NCBI RefSeq assembly: GCF_900188005.1 | Contig: NZ_FZNR01000002.1 | Location: 682,001 to 746,000, forward strand | DNA: 64,000 bases | Origin: Actinoplanes regularis | Lineage (GTDB): Bacteria; Actinomycetota; Actinomycetes; Mycobacteriales; Micromonosporaceae | Direction of reading: 5' to 3' | In this document: positions 1 to 8,373 of the stretch, piece after piece | Layout: every line of letters begins with the position of its first letter | How positions within the stretch are numbered: position 1 is the first letter of the stretch | Notes under the pieces: model-generated | Seen by the model: only the letters and a program-made list of their open reading frames with translations | The model's database searches: none | Told to the model about the DNA's origin: nothing | Made by a program: the position numbers and the translations under genes

Positions 1-618
1 CGCGACGGCGCCTTCGGGCGCGCGGTGCTCGCCTCCACGCTCTACGAGATCGTCGCGGGCAGCTCCGGCGCCGCGGTGATCGGCGTCGACATCCCCCTCG
101 GCATGTTGCCGGACCGCTGGCGTGCCGCCGACACGCTCGCCGCGGACCAGCTCGGCCCGCGCCGCGGCAGCGTGTTCCGGGTACCGCCGCGCGCGGTCTG
201 GCTGGAGCCGGACTTCGGTGCCGCCAACCGGCTCTGCCGCGAGCTCACCGGCGCCGGGCTCAGCCGCCAGTCCTGGGCGCTGCGCCCGAAGCTGCTCGAG
301 GCGAACGCGATCTGGGAACGCCATCCCAGGCTGCTCTTCGAGGCTCATCCGGAGATGTCCTTCCGGACCATGGCCGGCGAACCACTCCCTTTCGCCAAGA
401 AGACCTGGAGCGGTCAGTCCCGCCGGCGCGAGCTGCTGGCCCGCAACGGCATCGTCCTGCCTGACCAGCTCGGCCCGGCGGGTCAGGCTCCACCCGACGA
501 CGTCCTGGACGCCGCCGCGGTCGCCTGGACCGCCCACCGCGTCGCCACGAACACCGCGCTGTCCTTCCCCAGTCCCCCGGAGGAGAACAACGGCTCCAAG
601 ATCGCAATCTGGTACTGA
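1..618 (+). CDS. DUF429 family protein, 5' end outside the window
   Basis: The reading frame is open from the first base, so the gene is cut by the window edge and the GTG at 25 is probably internal. Visible features match the DUF429 family: a D-I-P-L-G motif near the start, an R-x-A-D-x-x-A segment, a G-P-R-R-G-S-V-F motif, and an A-H-P-E-x-S-F motif in the middle. DUF429 proteins are predicted RNase H-fold nucleases of unknown substrate. The family N-terminus, which usually starts with a G-V-D-x-x-x-x-G-W motif, would lie upstream. No operon partner is visible: the next gene starts 112 nt downstream. Confidence 0.8.
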   Translation, partial: RDGAFGRAVLASTLYEIVAGSSGAAVIGVDIPLGMLPDRWRAADTLAADQLGPRRGSVFRVPPRAVWLEPDFGAANRLCRELTGAGLSRQSWALRPKLLEANAIWERHPRLLFEAHPEMSFRTMAGEPLPFAKKTWSGQSRRRELLARNGIVLPDQLGPAGQAPPDDVLDAAAVAWTAHRVATNTALSFPSPPEENNGSKIAIWY

Positions 619-670
619 TCCCCGACCGGCGCGGGATGGTGCTTTTCTGCCATTCCGCGCTTGGCGTCTG

Positions 671-680
671 GTTTATAAAC
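671..680. promoter_or_regulatory. 10-bp AT-rich palindrome upstream of the SCO2524-like gene
   Basis: GTTTATAAAC is a perfect palindrome in an otherwise GC-rich leader, 50 nt before the ATG at 731. It could be an operator or could overlap a -10 region (TATAAA). No clear -35 box is visible. Function is inference only. Confidence 0.3.
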
Positions 681-730
681 TGACGGCGCACCGGCACTGA
701 CGGCTTTCCGCGAGTGATAGGTGATCGCCG

Positions 731-2584
731 ATGAGGGTTCAGCCACGACAACAACTGCTGGAGATCTGGCAGGCGGTCGTCGACTACTCGTTCAAGGACG
801 GCCAGTGGCACTGGGGTGGCCGCGACGGGCGCAATTCGATCAGCGACGCCGAGCAACTGCTCTGCATCCTCGGCCCGGCGACATCCATCAAGCCGTTCAC
901 CCTCGACCAGCCCGACCGGGTCGAGGATGACGTGCTGGACGCGATGAAGGCACTCGGTGGCCGGCTCGACATCCCGATCACCCTGCTCAAGGCCGTCGAG
1001 GAGTACCTGACGACCTACACCGATCCGTCCGGCACCCCGATCTTCTCGGCGGGGAATTATTTCCGCTCCAGCGACCCGGACCACGAGAAGATCAGCGACG
1101 AGCAGCTCGCCCAGCCGGTGGTCGACTCGTTCGCCATCTCGCTCTCGCTCTCCCTGGCCACCATCGGCTTCGCCCGCCAGTTCCGGAGCAACCTGAAACG
1201 CCGCAGCGCCCGGGCCGACATCGACCGGCTCGAGGCGATGGCCAGCAAACGGCTCACCGCCGCGATGATCGGCCTGCTCCGCAGTTTCACGGTCGACATC
1301 TTCGACGTCGACTCCCGCGAGGGCCGCGCCCTGTGCCGCACGGTGAACCAGCGTGGGCTCTCCACCCGGCGGATCGTCCCGCTGATCCAGGAGTCACTGC
1401 AGGAGATCCGGGCCAGCCTGCGAGACGTGACCATGGGCTCCGGCGCCGGCCTGGCGGAGGACCTCGACCACCCGGACCGGCTCTTCGAGTGCGGCTGGAG
1501 CTGGGGCGTCGTCCGCGACGCACCGGCCATCACCACCAAGGAGGAGGTCGGCGAGCAGGCGCCGGGCTTCGCCGAGCCGGCGCCGTACATCTACTTCACC
1601 TCGATGGCGCTGGACGCCATCGAGACCCTCGTCTCGGCTCGCACCCGGCAGCTCGGCCTGCTCAACGAGGAACAGCTGCGTTTGGCCCAGGGGCTCCAGC
1701 TGCGCTGGGACCTGACCCAGTCGTACTGGTCGACGGTCTCCGTGGCGAACATCGGCGGTGCCCGGTGGCCGCTGGAGGACATCCCCTGGCAGCGCATCAC
1801 CGAGAACGAGTCGGAGTACTTCAGCCTGCACGTCTCCTCGATCGTGGTGCAGGACCTGGTCCGCAAGCGCGCCCGCGACGCCGACCTCGACCGGGTCGGC
1901 CTGGTGCTGGAGGAGCTCGCGAACCGGTCCCGGATCACCCGGCGCGTCTTCGGCGGCGACAAGGCCTATCAGGTGCACGCACCCGGCTTCCCGATCGAAC
2001 TCGGCGGCAGCGAGGCCGACACCGGCCCGGTGCTCACCTGGTTCCTCTCCGACTTCGCCCCGCTGCTGCTGAAACGGACGATCAGCCTGGCCGGGCTGCT
2101 CGGCGACCCGAACCTGCGGGGCCGGATGCTGGCGCTCGCCGACCAGATCTGGGCCCAGCTGGACAGCCGGCGACTCCCCGGCGAGCGCCGGCGCGGGCTC
2201 TGGGACCAGCCGCGGCTGGTCTTCGAGGAGTACGACGTCGTCTACGAGACACCCTCGTGGTACCACACCAAGCGCGTGGTCGACTGCCTGGTCACCGCCG
2301 CGCAGGTGCTCACCGAGCCACCGCTGCGCAGCACCCAGCTCACCGAATTCGCCGGCGACCTGCTCAGCGAGGCCGACCACCTCTACGACCAGGAGCTTCT
2401 CCAGGGCTCACCGAACGGCGGTCAGGCGATGCGCACCGAGTTGCAGGAGCTCCAGGCCCGGCTGAAGCGAGCGCGGTCGATCCTCGAGGAGCGGCCGGGC
2501 ACCGCGGCCTCGCTCGCCAGCGACGTGCTGCTGCGTCTCGACCGGTTCGCCGCGGCCCGCAGCGACCTCGACGGCGAGTCGTGA
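731..2584 (+). CDS. SCO2524 family protein (unknown function)
   Basis: A 617-aa protein without a signal peptide or clear membrane helix. The N-terminus (M-R-V-Q-P-R-Q-Q-L-L-E-I-W, then W-G-G-R-D-G-R-N-S-I-S-D-A-E-Q-L-L) matches what I remember of the SCO2524 family of Streptomyces; I could not search. Residues around 130-150 form a hydrophobic helix that is probably buried. The C-terminal ~80 residues are predicted helical with a Glu/Leu/Arg-rich pattern. The ATG is preceded by AGGTGA at a spacing of 7. The gene is first of three on this strand; its TGA overlaps the ATG of the P-loop gene by one base, so the two are likely translationally coupled. Function unknown. Confidence 0.8.
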   Translation: MRVQPRQQLLEIWQAVVDYSFKDGQWHWGGRDGRNSISDAEQLLCILGPATSIKPFTLDQPDRVEDDVLDAMKALGGRLDIPITLLKAVEEYLTTYTDPSGTPIFSAGNYFRSSDPDHEKISDEQLAQPVVDSFAISLSLSLATIGFARQFRSNLKRRSARADIDRLEAMASKRLTAAMIGLLRSFTVDIFDVDSREGRALCRTVNQRGLSTRRIVPLIQESLQEIRASLRDVTMGSGAGLAEDLDHPDRLFECGWSWGVVRDAPAITTKEEVGEQAPGFAEPAPYIYFTSMALDAIETLVSARTRQLGLLNEEQLRLAQGLQLRWDLTQSYWSTVSVANIGGARWPLEDIPWQRITENESEYFSLHVSSIVVQDLVRKRARDADLDRVGLVLEELANRSRITRRVFGGDKAYQVHAPGFPIELGGSEADTGPVLTWFLSDFAPLLLKRTISLAGLLGDPNLRGRMLALADQIWAQLDSRRLPGERRRGLWDQPRLVFEEYDVVYETPSWYHTKRVVDCLVTAAQVLTEPPLRSTQLTEFAGDLLSEADHLYDQELLQGSPNGGQAMRTELQELQARLKRARSILEERPGTAASLASDVLLRLDRFAAARSDLDGES

Positions 2585-3489
2585 TGCTGGTCTTCGCGAC
2601 CTCCGACAAGGGAGGAACCGGGCGCTCGGTCACCACCAGCAACGTGGCGTACCAGTCCGCGCTGGCCGGCAACGATGTGTGTTATCTCGACTTCGACTTC
2701 GGGTCGCCGACCGCGGGCGCGGTCTTCGACGTCGACACCGGCAAGCTTCTCGTGGAGGGCGGCGGCCTGCACTCGTACCTGCTGGGCACGGTGGCCGACC
2801 CGCATCGCTGCGACGTCTTCGCCGACTCCGAGCGCCTCAGCATGCGGGAGCGGCCGCTCGGCGCCGGCCGGCTCACGCTGCTGCCCGGCGACAGCGGGGG
2901 CGGCGAGTTCCCGAGCAGCCCGGAGATGATCCGTCGTTGCCGGGAGCTGCTCGGCCGGCTGAACGAGGAGTTCGACGTCGTCTTCGTCGACCTGAGCGCC
3001 GGCCGGTCGTACGCACTTCACATGGCCCTGGCCGCCGTCGCCGACATGCGGCCCCCGCCGACCGTCCGCTGGCTGGTCTACCACCGGTGGACCCAGCAGC
3101 ACATCCAGGCCGCAGGCGGCCTGGTCCACGGCGAGCACGGGATCCTGGAGACCGGCGTCGAGCTGGGCCACGACCGGGAGCGGCTGCTCGGGCAGCTGCG
3201 CTTCGTCCGGACGGCCATGCTCAGCCCGGCCGCGCAGGGTCTCACCGCCGAACAGGCCGCCTGGGTCAAGGACTGGAACGGCGACCTGCAGAACTTGGCC
3301 CGGGAGCGCGGCGCCGGCGCGTTGTACCTGCTCGGCTCGGTGCCGCTCGACCCGGTCCTCCAGTGGCGCGAGCAGCTGATCACCAACCACGACCTCACGG
3401 TGAGCCGGATCGCCAACCGCGCCACCGCCGACGCCTTCGCCGAACTGGCCGAGCTGATCGTCGACGACGACGTGTGGGACCAGCGGTGA
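2584..3489 (+). CDS. SCO2523 family variant P-loop ATPase (ParA/MinD-like)
   Basis: A 301-aa ParA/MinD-type protein. The deviant Walker A at residues 8-15 reads D-K-G-G-T-G-R-S: the signature first lysine (K9) is kept, but the P-loop lysine that contacts phosphates is Arg14. A Walker B-like stretch V-V-F-V-D-L-S-A-G lies near residue 135, and a D-F-D-F-G segment near residue 37 fits switch I. This matches the family I recall as SCO2523 variant P-loop. A GTG three bases upstream is an alternative start. It overlaps both neighbours (TGATG upstream, GTGA downstream). By analogy with ParA proteins it may bind nucleotide and a membrane or partner surface; hydrolysis cannot be assumed with Arg14. 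Confidence 0.85.
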   Translation: MLVFATSDKGGTGRSVTTSNVAYQSALAGNDVCYLDFDFGSPTAGAVFDVDTGKLLVEGGGLHSYLLGTVADPHRCDVFADSERLSMRERPLGAGRLTLLPGDSGGGEFPSSPEMIRRCRELLGRLNEEFDVVFVDLSAGRSYALHMALAAVADMRPPPTVRWLVYHRWTQQHIQAAGGLVHGEHGILETGVELGHDRERLLGQLRFVRTAMLSPAAQGLTAEQAAWVKDWNGDLQNLARERGAGALYLLGSVPLDPVLQWREQLITNHDLTVSRIANRATADAFAELAELIVDDDVWDQR

Positions 3490-4469
3490 CCGGCACGGAG
3501 GCGCGCTACGAGGAGCGTTCGGCGCAGCCACGCGTCGAGCAGCTGCCGCTGGCACACCTCTCGATCGAGCTGGGCCACCTGTACAAGGAGGACTTCGCGG
3601 GCGGGATCGAGCAGTTCCGCCGGCACTTCCTCCAGGTGCGGCCCTATGTCGCCGCCGCGCGCGAGCGCCTCGCCGACGTGCTGGGACCGAAGCGGACACC
3701 GCGGGTCAGCACCTGCTTCATGATCGACGACTACTTCGACACGTTCGACGATCCGCCGGCCGCGGTGATCGGCGAGCTGGTCCAGGCGGCCGGGGAGAAC
3801 GACCTCACCATCGACTACATCGCCCGGGAGGCCGGCTGCGCCCGGGCGGGTGAGGTGAGCCCGGCCGAGCTGATCCTCGACCGCCTGGTCGCCGACCCGC
3901 CGGCCGGCACCGACGGGGTGTGGCCGCCACCGCAGGAGAGCGGCTGGCTCACCAACGGCGACCGGCCGCCGGGCACCTCGTCGCGCCCCGCGATGAGCTC
4001 GAACACCGGATGGCGGCCGCCGGTGGAGAACGCCCGCAACCGGCACTCCATCTTCGTCGCCGTGGAGATCTTCTCCGAGGAGGACGGCGGGCGGCTCTGG
4101 TCCTGCCCCTACCTCGCCGCGGTCTGGCAGTTGATGCGGCTCGGCATGCTGCGCCACCACGGCCGCCCGGTGGCGCCCCCGCGGCAGGCCACCGACGGGC
4201 TGCTGGCCTCCTGGGCGGAGATGCCGGCGGTGCTCCAGCTCAACGCGGCGGCCGAGCCGTTCACCGCGTACCGGACGCATTCCGTCCTGGCCCGCCGATT
4301 CCTGAACATCGAGACCGCCGTCGGCATCGTGCTCAGCCAGGTCGCCGTCGACGAGGAGGTGCGCCTTCAGGTGGCCAAGCGGGCCGCGGGCGAGGGCTTC
4401 GCCCTCCCCGAGGAGCTTGTCGAGCGCATCGCGTACGTCTTCGACGGCGACGCCACCCGGGTGCTGTGA
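3486..4469 (+). CDS. SCO2522 family protein (unknown function)
   Basis: A 327-aa soluble protein starting at a GTG whose GTGA overlaps the stop of the P-loop gene. Conserved-looking blocks are L-S-I-E-L-G-H-L-Y near residue 23, and S-T-C-F-M-I-D-D-Y-F near residue 75, followed by an acidic D-T-F-D-D run. These match my memory of the SCO2522 family. The clustered Asp residues could bind metal, but no known catalytic motif is evident. The 3' end lies 12 nt from the convergent membrane-protein gene. It is the last gene of the plus-strand triplet. Confidence 0.75.
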   Translation: MTGTEARYEERSAQPRVEQLPLAHLSIELGHLYKEDFAGGIEQFRRHFLQVRPYVAAARERLADVLGPKRTPRVSTCFMIDDYFDTFDDPPAAVIGELVQAAGENDLTIDYIAREAGCARAGEVSPAELILDRLVADPPAGTDGVWPPPQESGWLTNGDRPPGTSSRPAMSSNTGWRPPVENARNRHSIFVAVEIFSEEDGGRLWSCPYLAAVWQLMRLGMLRHHGRPVAPPRQATDGLLASWAEMPAVLQLNAAAEPFTAYRTHSVLARRFLNIETAVGIVLSQVAVDEEVRLQVAKRAAGEGFALPEELVERIAYVFDGDATRVL

Positions 4470-4481
4470 CCGCGGCGCGGC

Positions 4482-5438
4482 TCAGCAGGGCCGCGCCGCG
4501 TCCCACAACTCGTTGAAGCGGTCCCGCCGCTCCTCGACCCGGCTGGATCGCAGCACGAGCCGCGTGTTGACGACGATCGGCCGCGTGCTCTCGTCGATCC
4601 ACGAACCGGTGGTCACCTCGTAGCTGATCACACCGTCGAAGAGCACGAAGTCGAAGAGCGACGTCCGCCGCAGGTGGGTCGCCGAGGCGAGATCGAGGAC
4701 GCGCACCTCGACCCCGATGTCCCTGTGCTGGCGGAACACCTCGTCGAGCGCGTCGTCACCCTGCGGCCCGGGCCGGTCCAGAATGAAGATCCGGCGGACC
4801 TTGGTGCCCCGATGCACCGCCTCCCGCTGCGCGTCGAGATAGCGCTGCCCGAGGTCGGTGGACCACATCCCGCCGCCGTCGACCGTGGTCAGGCTGGTGG
4901 CGTCGATGCACTGGGTGGCGGAGTAGGTCAGGCCCAGCAGCCAGTCCCGGTCCTCGCCGTCGTAGATCGCCTCGCCGCCGTCGCCGAGCTCCTTCAGGAA
5001 CTCCGCCATCCGGCTCAGCTCCCGCTGGGCGAGCCGGTGGGCGAGCGTGGACGAGTCCGGCCCGATCCGGGTCGAGTGCCGGACCAGCTGGCTGAGCACC
5101 TCGGTCTGCACCATCGACTCCTCCATCAGGCCGAACAGCTCGGTCGCCTCGCTTATCGCCCGGAACCGCTCGTCGACACACTCCCGGATCTGCCGCGCCT
5201 GGTCCATCTGACCGATCTGGACCTCGCGCAGCCGGCTCTCGAAGTCGATCAGGAACTGCACCACCAGCGCCGAGCCGCCGATCAGCACGGAGAGCGTGAC
5301 CGACAGGATCGGGTCCTGATGGGCGAGGTTGGTCATGGCGAACGCCACCCCGCCGGTGAGCAGCGCGACGCCGACCTTGCGCACCACTTCGGACAGCCCG
5401 GTGCCCGAGCCGTCGCTCGGCGTGGACAGCCAGCTCAC
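4482..5438 (-). CDS. Two-helix membrane protein with a C-terminal PLD-like-fold candidate domain
   Basis: A 318-aa protein if it starts at the GTG at 5438, chosen because GTGA overlaps the stop of the SCO2521-like gene; a longer frame would run 87 nt into that gene. Two hydrophobic segments (about residues 20-38 and 44-62) form a hairpin at the membrane. A long helical region follows, then a C-terminal alpha/beta part (R-R-I-F-I-L-D, later V-E-V-R-V-L-D-L) of the kind seen in degenerate phospholipase D-like domains. No HKD motif is present, so catalysis is unlikely and the domain assignment is tentative. Coupling to the SCO2521-like gene suggests it anchors or senses for this cluster. Confidence 0.7.
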   Translation of the reverse strand: MSWLSTPSDGSGTGLSEVVRKVGVALLTGGVAFAMTNLAHQDPILSVTLSVLIGGSALVVQFLIDFESRLREVQIGQMDQARQIRECVDERFRAISEATELFGLMEESMVQTEVLSQLVRHSTRIGPDSSTLAHRLAQRELSRMAEFLKELGDGGEAIYDGEDRDWLLGLTYSATQCIDATSLTTVDGGGMWSTDLGQRYLDAQREAVHRGTKVRRIFILDRPGPQGDDALDEVFRQHRDIGVEVRVLDLASATHLRRTSLFDFVLFDGVISYEVTTGSWIDESTRPIVVNTRLVLRSSRVEERRDRFNELWDAARPC

Positions 5439-6379
5439 GACGACGCCGGCCCGGTCAGCCGGCCGAGCTCCCGCAGGGTGCTGAGCGCCAGATGGTCCCG
5501 GATGCGCTGCACCGTGGTCGTCCACTGCCGGCCGAACCCGGCATGCTGCTCCAGTTGCTCCCAGAACCGGCGGATCCCGGTCTCCAGCCGGGCGCCGGGC
5601 ATCCAGAGATGCAGCAGGTGGTCGAAGGCCGGCCGGATCCGGTCCAGCGCGGCCGACGCCCTCGGGCCGCTCAGCGGGGCGCGCGCGACCATGCCGGTCA
5701 GCGTGGTCAGCAGCCAGTCGTGCAGCGCCAGGTCCTCGCAGAGCGCCACCACGTCGGCCAGCGCGTCACCGTGGGCGTGCACCCGGACCGTCCGGCGGCC
5801 CTCGCCCTCGACGGTGAACGTGACACTGTCCGGCCTCGCGGCGTCGTCGGCCAGCACGGCGATCCACCGCAGCGTGGTCCGCCCGCTCCGGAACGGCACC
5901 CGGGAGTCGATCATCGAGCTGGCCCGGACCCGTTCCGCGGTGTGCCCGGCGATCGCGCCGAGGTTGAGCAACGGCGAGGCGGGCGTGGCGGCGAGGAACG
6001 CCTCGGCGGTGTCCCGCTCCCGGTATCTTCCGACGATCTCGACGGTGCTCGGCCGGGCGAGATAGTACGACCAGGGCAGCCGGCGGTTCTGCGTGCTGCG
6101 CACCGCCACCGTCCGGGCCGAGGACTGCAGGACATGCCCGCCGACGAGCAGCGCGCGGGTGGTGACGGTGCCGATCGTCCGGGCCGTGCGCTGCGATCCG
6201 ATCGGGATCTGGCAGTCCACTCCGGTCAGTCGCTCCGGCGACACGACGCATGGCATCGGCCGATCCGACCGCAGCACCTGCGCCCCGGTGGTGAGGGCCA
6301 GCAGACGCACCCCGACGTCGGCCGGAAGGGCCGCTGACGTCGGCAACAAGGATGTGAGCACCTCGCCCAGAACCAGCAT
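5435..6379 (-). CDS. SCO2521 family protein (unknown function)
   Basis: A 314-aa protein beginning M-L-V-L-G-E-V-L-T; this ATG has a G-rich Shine-Dalgarno (GCGGGGG) just upstream, while the frame continues open for 23 codons without family-like sequence. The S-P-E-R-L-T-G-V-D-C motif near residue 45 and V-G-T-V-T-T-R-A-like segment near residue 65 fit the SCO2521 family as I remember it. No membrane segment or catalytic signature is seen. It is transcribed away from the D-amino-acid oxidase gene, towards the plus-strand triplet, and is coupled by a 4-bp overlap to the downstream membrane-protein gene. Confidence 0.78.
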   Translation of the reverse strand: MLVLGEVLTSLLPTSAALPADVGVRLLALTTGAQVLRSDRPMPCVVSPERLTGVDCQIPIGSQRTARTIGTVTTRALLVGGHVLQSSARTVAVRSTQNRRLPWSYYLARPSTVEIVGRYRERDTAEAFLAATPASPLLNLGAIAGHTAERVRASSMIDSRVPFRSGRTTLRWIAVLADDAARPDSVTFTVEGEGRRTVRVHAHGDALADVVALCEDLALHDWLLTTLTGMVARAPLSGPRASAALDRIRPAFDHLLHLWMPGARLETGIRRFWEQLEQHAGFGRQWTTTVQRIRDHLALSTLRELGRLTGPASS

Positions 6380-6402
6380 GTCCCCCGCCGCTGTCGATCG
6401 GA

Positions 6403-6418
6403 GACTCCTCCAGGAGTC
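6403..6418 (-). promoter_or_regulatory. Hairpin/palindrome in the leader of the SCO2521-like gene
   Basis: GACTCCT and AGGAGTC form a 7-bp inverted repeat with a 2-nt centre, 24 nt upstream of the ATG at 6379. The AGGAG part resembles a Shine-Dalgarno and pairs in the hairpin, so it could be an operator or an RNA switch. Role is inferred. Confidence 0.35.
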
Positions 6419-6516
6419 GATTGGACCGCACGACCATCGATCGCGCAACGTCCTCGTATTGTCACCTTACGCATTCGAGCCCACTCGTGAACGTCGATCC
6501 ATTCGCCCACCTCGAC

Positions 6517-6522
6517 TAAAAT
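6517..6522 (+). promoter_or_regulatory. -10 element (TAAAAT), leaderless start of the oxidase gene
   Basis: TAAAAT ends 6 nt before the ATG at 6529, the spacing expected when transcription starts at the start codon. There is no Shine-Dalgarno. A four-codon ATG-TGT-GAA-TGA frame at 6521 overlaps the ATG but would be outside a leaderless message. Confidence 0.55.
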
Positions 6523-6528
6523 GTGTGA

Positions 6529-7503
6529 ATGATTCGCCACACGGACGTGGTCGTCATCGGCGCCGGGGTCTCCGGCCTGACCAGCGCCCTGCGTCTCGCC
6601 GAGTCGGGGTTCTCCGTCCACGTCCGCAGCGCCGAGCCACCGGGCCGGACCACCTCGTGCACGGCCGGCGCCATCTGGGGCCCCCACCTGGTCGCTCACG
6701 AGCGAGCCCTGGCCTGGGCGCTCCGGTCCCTCGCCGTCTTCCGTGAGCTGGCCACCGACCCGCGGACCGGCGTCCGGATGGTCGACGGCGTCGAGGCGAG
6801 CCGCGGCACGCTGGTGACCCCGCGGCCCGGCACCGGCCCGGACGACGTGCGCAGGTGTGACCCGGCGACGCTGCCGCCGACGTTCACCAACGGCTGGCGG
6901 TACCGTGTGCCGCTGATCGACATGAGCCGCTATCTCGAATATCTGAGCGAGCGCCTGGACGATCTCGGGGTCGAGGTGACGATCACCGATCCGGTCACCG
7001 CGGCGGAACTGCCGCGGCTCGCGCCGCTCGTGGTGAACTGCACCGGGCTGGGTGCCCGCGAACTGATCGCCGGCGACCCCGTCGCGCCGGTGCGCGGCGA
7101 CCTGCTGGTGGCCGAGAATCCCGGTCTCGATCAGTTCTTCGTCGAGCACGACGACGACTCGGACGGATTGACAACCTATCTGCTGCCGCAGGGCGACCGG
7201 GTGATGCTGGGCGGCAGCCGCAGCACCGGGGACTGGTCGACGGCGCGAAACCCGGAGGTGGCCGATGCCATCCTGGCCCGGTGCACGGCCGCCGAGCCAC
7301 GACTGGCCGGCGTCCGGATCCTCGAGCACCACGTGGGTCTACGGCCGGTGCGCGAGCAGGTCCGGATCGGGCCCGACGAGACCCACCCGCACGTGCTGCA
7401 CAACTACGGGCACGGCGGCGGTGGGGTCACCCTCTCCTGGGGCTGTGCTCAGGAGGTGCTGGAATGCGCCGGGGCCGCAGTACGTACCAGCCGTCCGGGC
7501 TGA
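6529..7503 (+). CDS. D-amino-acid oxidase (FAD-dependent)
   Basis: A 324-aa enzyme of the DAAO/D-aspartate oxidase family, which deaminates D-amino acids to 2-oxo acids with FAD and O2. The Rossmann motif G-A-G-V-S-G lies at residues 12-17 and a C-T-G-L-G-A motif near residue 175. The C-terminus has the diagnostic R-P-V-R followed by H-N-Y-G-H-G-G-G-G, which closes the FAD site. Length fits the family. The gene appears monocistronic and leaderless. Its last 77 nt overlap the 3' end of the convergent GNAT gene. Cytosolic; likely used for D-amino acid catabolism or peptidoglycan-derived amino acids (inference). Confidence 0.9.
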   Translation: MIRHTDVVVIGAGVSGLTSALRLAESGFSVHVRSAEPPGRTTSCTAGAIWGPHLVAHERALAWALRSLAVFRELATDPRTGVRMVDGVEASRGTLVTPRPGTGPDDVRRCDPATLPPTFTNGWRYRVPLIDMSRYLEYLSERLDDLGVEVTITDPVTAAELPRLAPLVVNCTGLGARELIAGDPVAPVRGDLLVAENPGLDQFFVEHDDDSDGLTTYLLPQGDRVMLGGSRSTGDWSTARNPEVADAILARCTAAEPRLAGVRILEHHVGLRPVREQVRIGPDETHPHVLHNYGHGGGGVTLSWGCAQEVLECAGAAVRTSRPG

Positions 7504-8242
7504 AGCCGGTCACCTCGTAACCGTCGTCCCGGGCTTTCTCGAAACCGGCCCGGACGCCCTCCCGCCAGACCCGCGCCAGGCCCGGATCCTTGATCCGCAG
7601 CGCCTCCACATCGGCCGGAGTGGGTACCAGCAGGACCGCGCCGTCCTGGAGGGCGTGCAGCGCGACGGTCGACTGGGCGTAGTCCCAGAAGAAGTCGGGG
7701 TTGAACGGCGCGTCGACCGGCTCCGGGCCACCGGGTGCCGAATCGGAGGCGAGGTCCCAGGAGATCAGCAGGCGGTCGGTCTCGTCACCGTCGTTCAGCC
7801 CGTCGTTGAGGCTGCCGTAGAGATTCCGCTCGTACCCCTGGACGCTGGTGTTGAACTTGGTGAGGTAGAAGTGCGCGTTACGCCGGACCAGCGGGTCGAA
7901 CGTCCACTGGATGGACTTGAACTTCGCCTTGCTCGCCCATTTCCGCTCGTGCTCCATGAGCAGGTATCCCAGCCCGAGATCCTGGTGACCGGGGAGCACT
8001 CCGGCGATGTGCAGGTGCAGGTGGTCCGGACCGCGGAAGGCCACCGCCGCGCCGACCATCCGGCCGAGCACGAACACCCCGGCGACGTAGTTGCGGGCCA
8101 TCGACATCGCCCGCAGTGTCGACGCGTTGATCAGATCGACCGGGCTCTCGGCGCCCCAGACCCTGCACAGCACACCGACCGCCTGCTCGAACTCCTCCAT
8201 CCGGACGAGTTCGCGTACTTCCGGGGGTGGGCTGGCAGCCAT
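7427..8242 (-). CDS. GNAT-fold N-acetyltransferase (COG3375-like)
   Basis: A 271-aa protein of the GNAT-fold COG3375-type group (my assignment by pattern). The acetyl-CoA region is G-V-L-P-G-H-Q-D-L-G-L-G-Y-L-L-M around residues 80-97, matching the R/Q-x-x-G-x-G/A signature. Then follow W-T-F-D-P-L and N-A-H-F-Y motifs typical of this subgroup. The substrate is unknown; relatives are sometimes found near amino-acid or menaquinone genes. The start is uncertain because the ATG lacks a strong Shine-Dalgarno. The 3' end overlaps the D-amino-acid oxidase gene on the other strand. Confidence 0.75.
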   Translation of the reverse strand: MAASPPPEVRELVRMEEFEQAVGVLCRVWGAESPVDLINASTLRAMSMARNYVAGVFVLGRMVGAAVAFRGPDHLHLHIAGVLPGHQDLGLGYLLMEHERKWASKAKFKSIQWTFDPLVRRNAHFYLTKFNTSVQGYERNLYGSLNDGLNDGDETDRLLISWDLASDSAPGGPEPVDAPFNPDFFWDYAQSTVALHALQDGAVLLVPTPADVEALRIKDPGLARVWREGVRAGFEKARDDGYEVTGFSPDGWYVLRPRRIPAPPEHSPRRG

Positions 8243-8320
8243 GAGGAATCACCACAGTCAATCGGACGATGAGCAGTGGAACCGTGCCAGCCTAATGGCG
8301 GGCGGGGCCCACGGCGAGCT

Positions 8321-8373
8321 GTTCACACGAACGTAACTGGTAACCACATGCCCATTTCACGCTACGTGTGAAC
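8321..8373. promoter_or_regulatory. Inverted repeat upstream of the GNAT gene
   Basis: GTTCACACG and CGTGTGAAC are a perfect 9-bp inverted repeat with 35 nt between. The sequence AACGTAACT occurs once inside the repeat and again about 50 nt further on, after the second arm. The region is relatively AT-rich and lies upstream of the minus-strand GNAT gene and downstream of proC. It may be a regulator binding region; no binding protein can be named. Confidence 0.35.

Noticed and set aside
5438..5525. Longer start for the two-helix membrane protein
   Set aside because: It would extend 87 nt into the SCO2521-like gene and adds a low-complexity segment; the coupled GTG is better.
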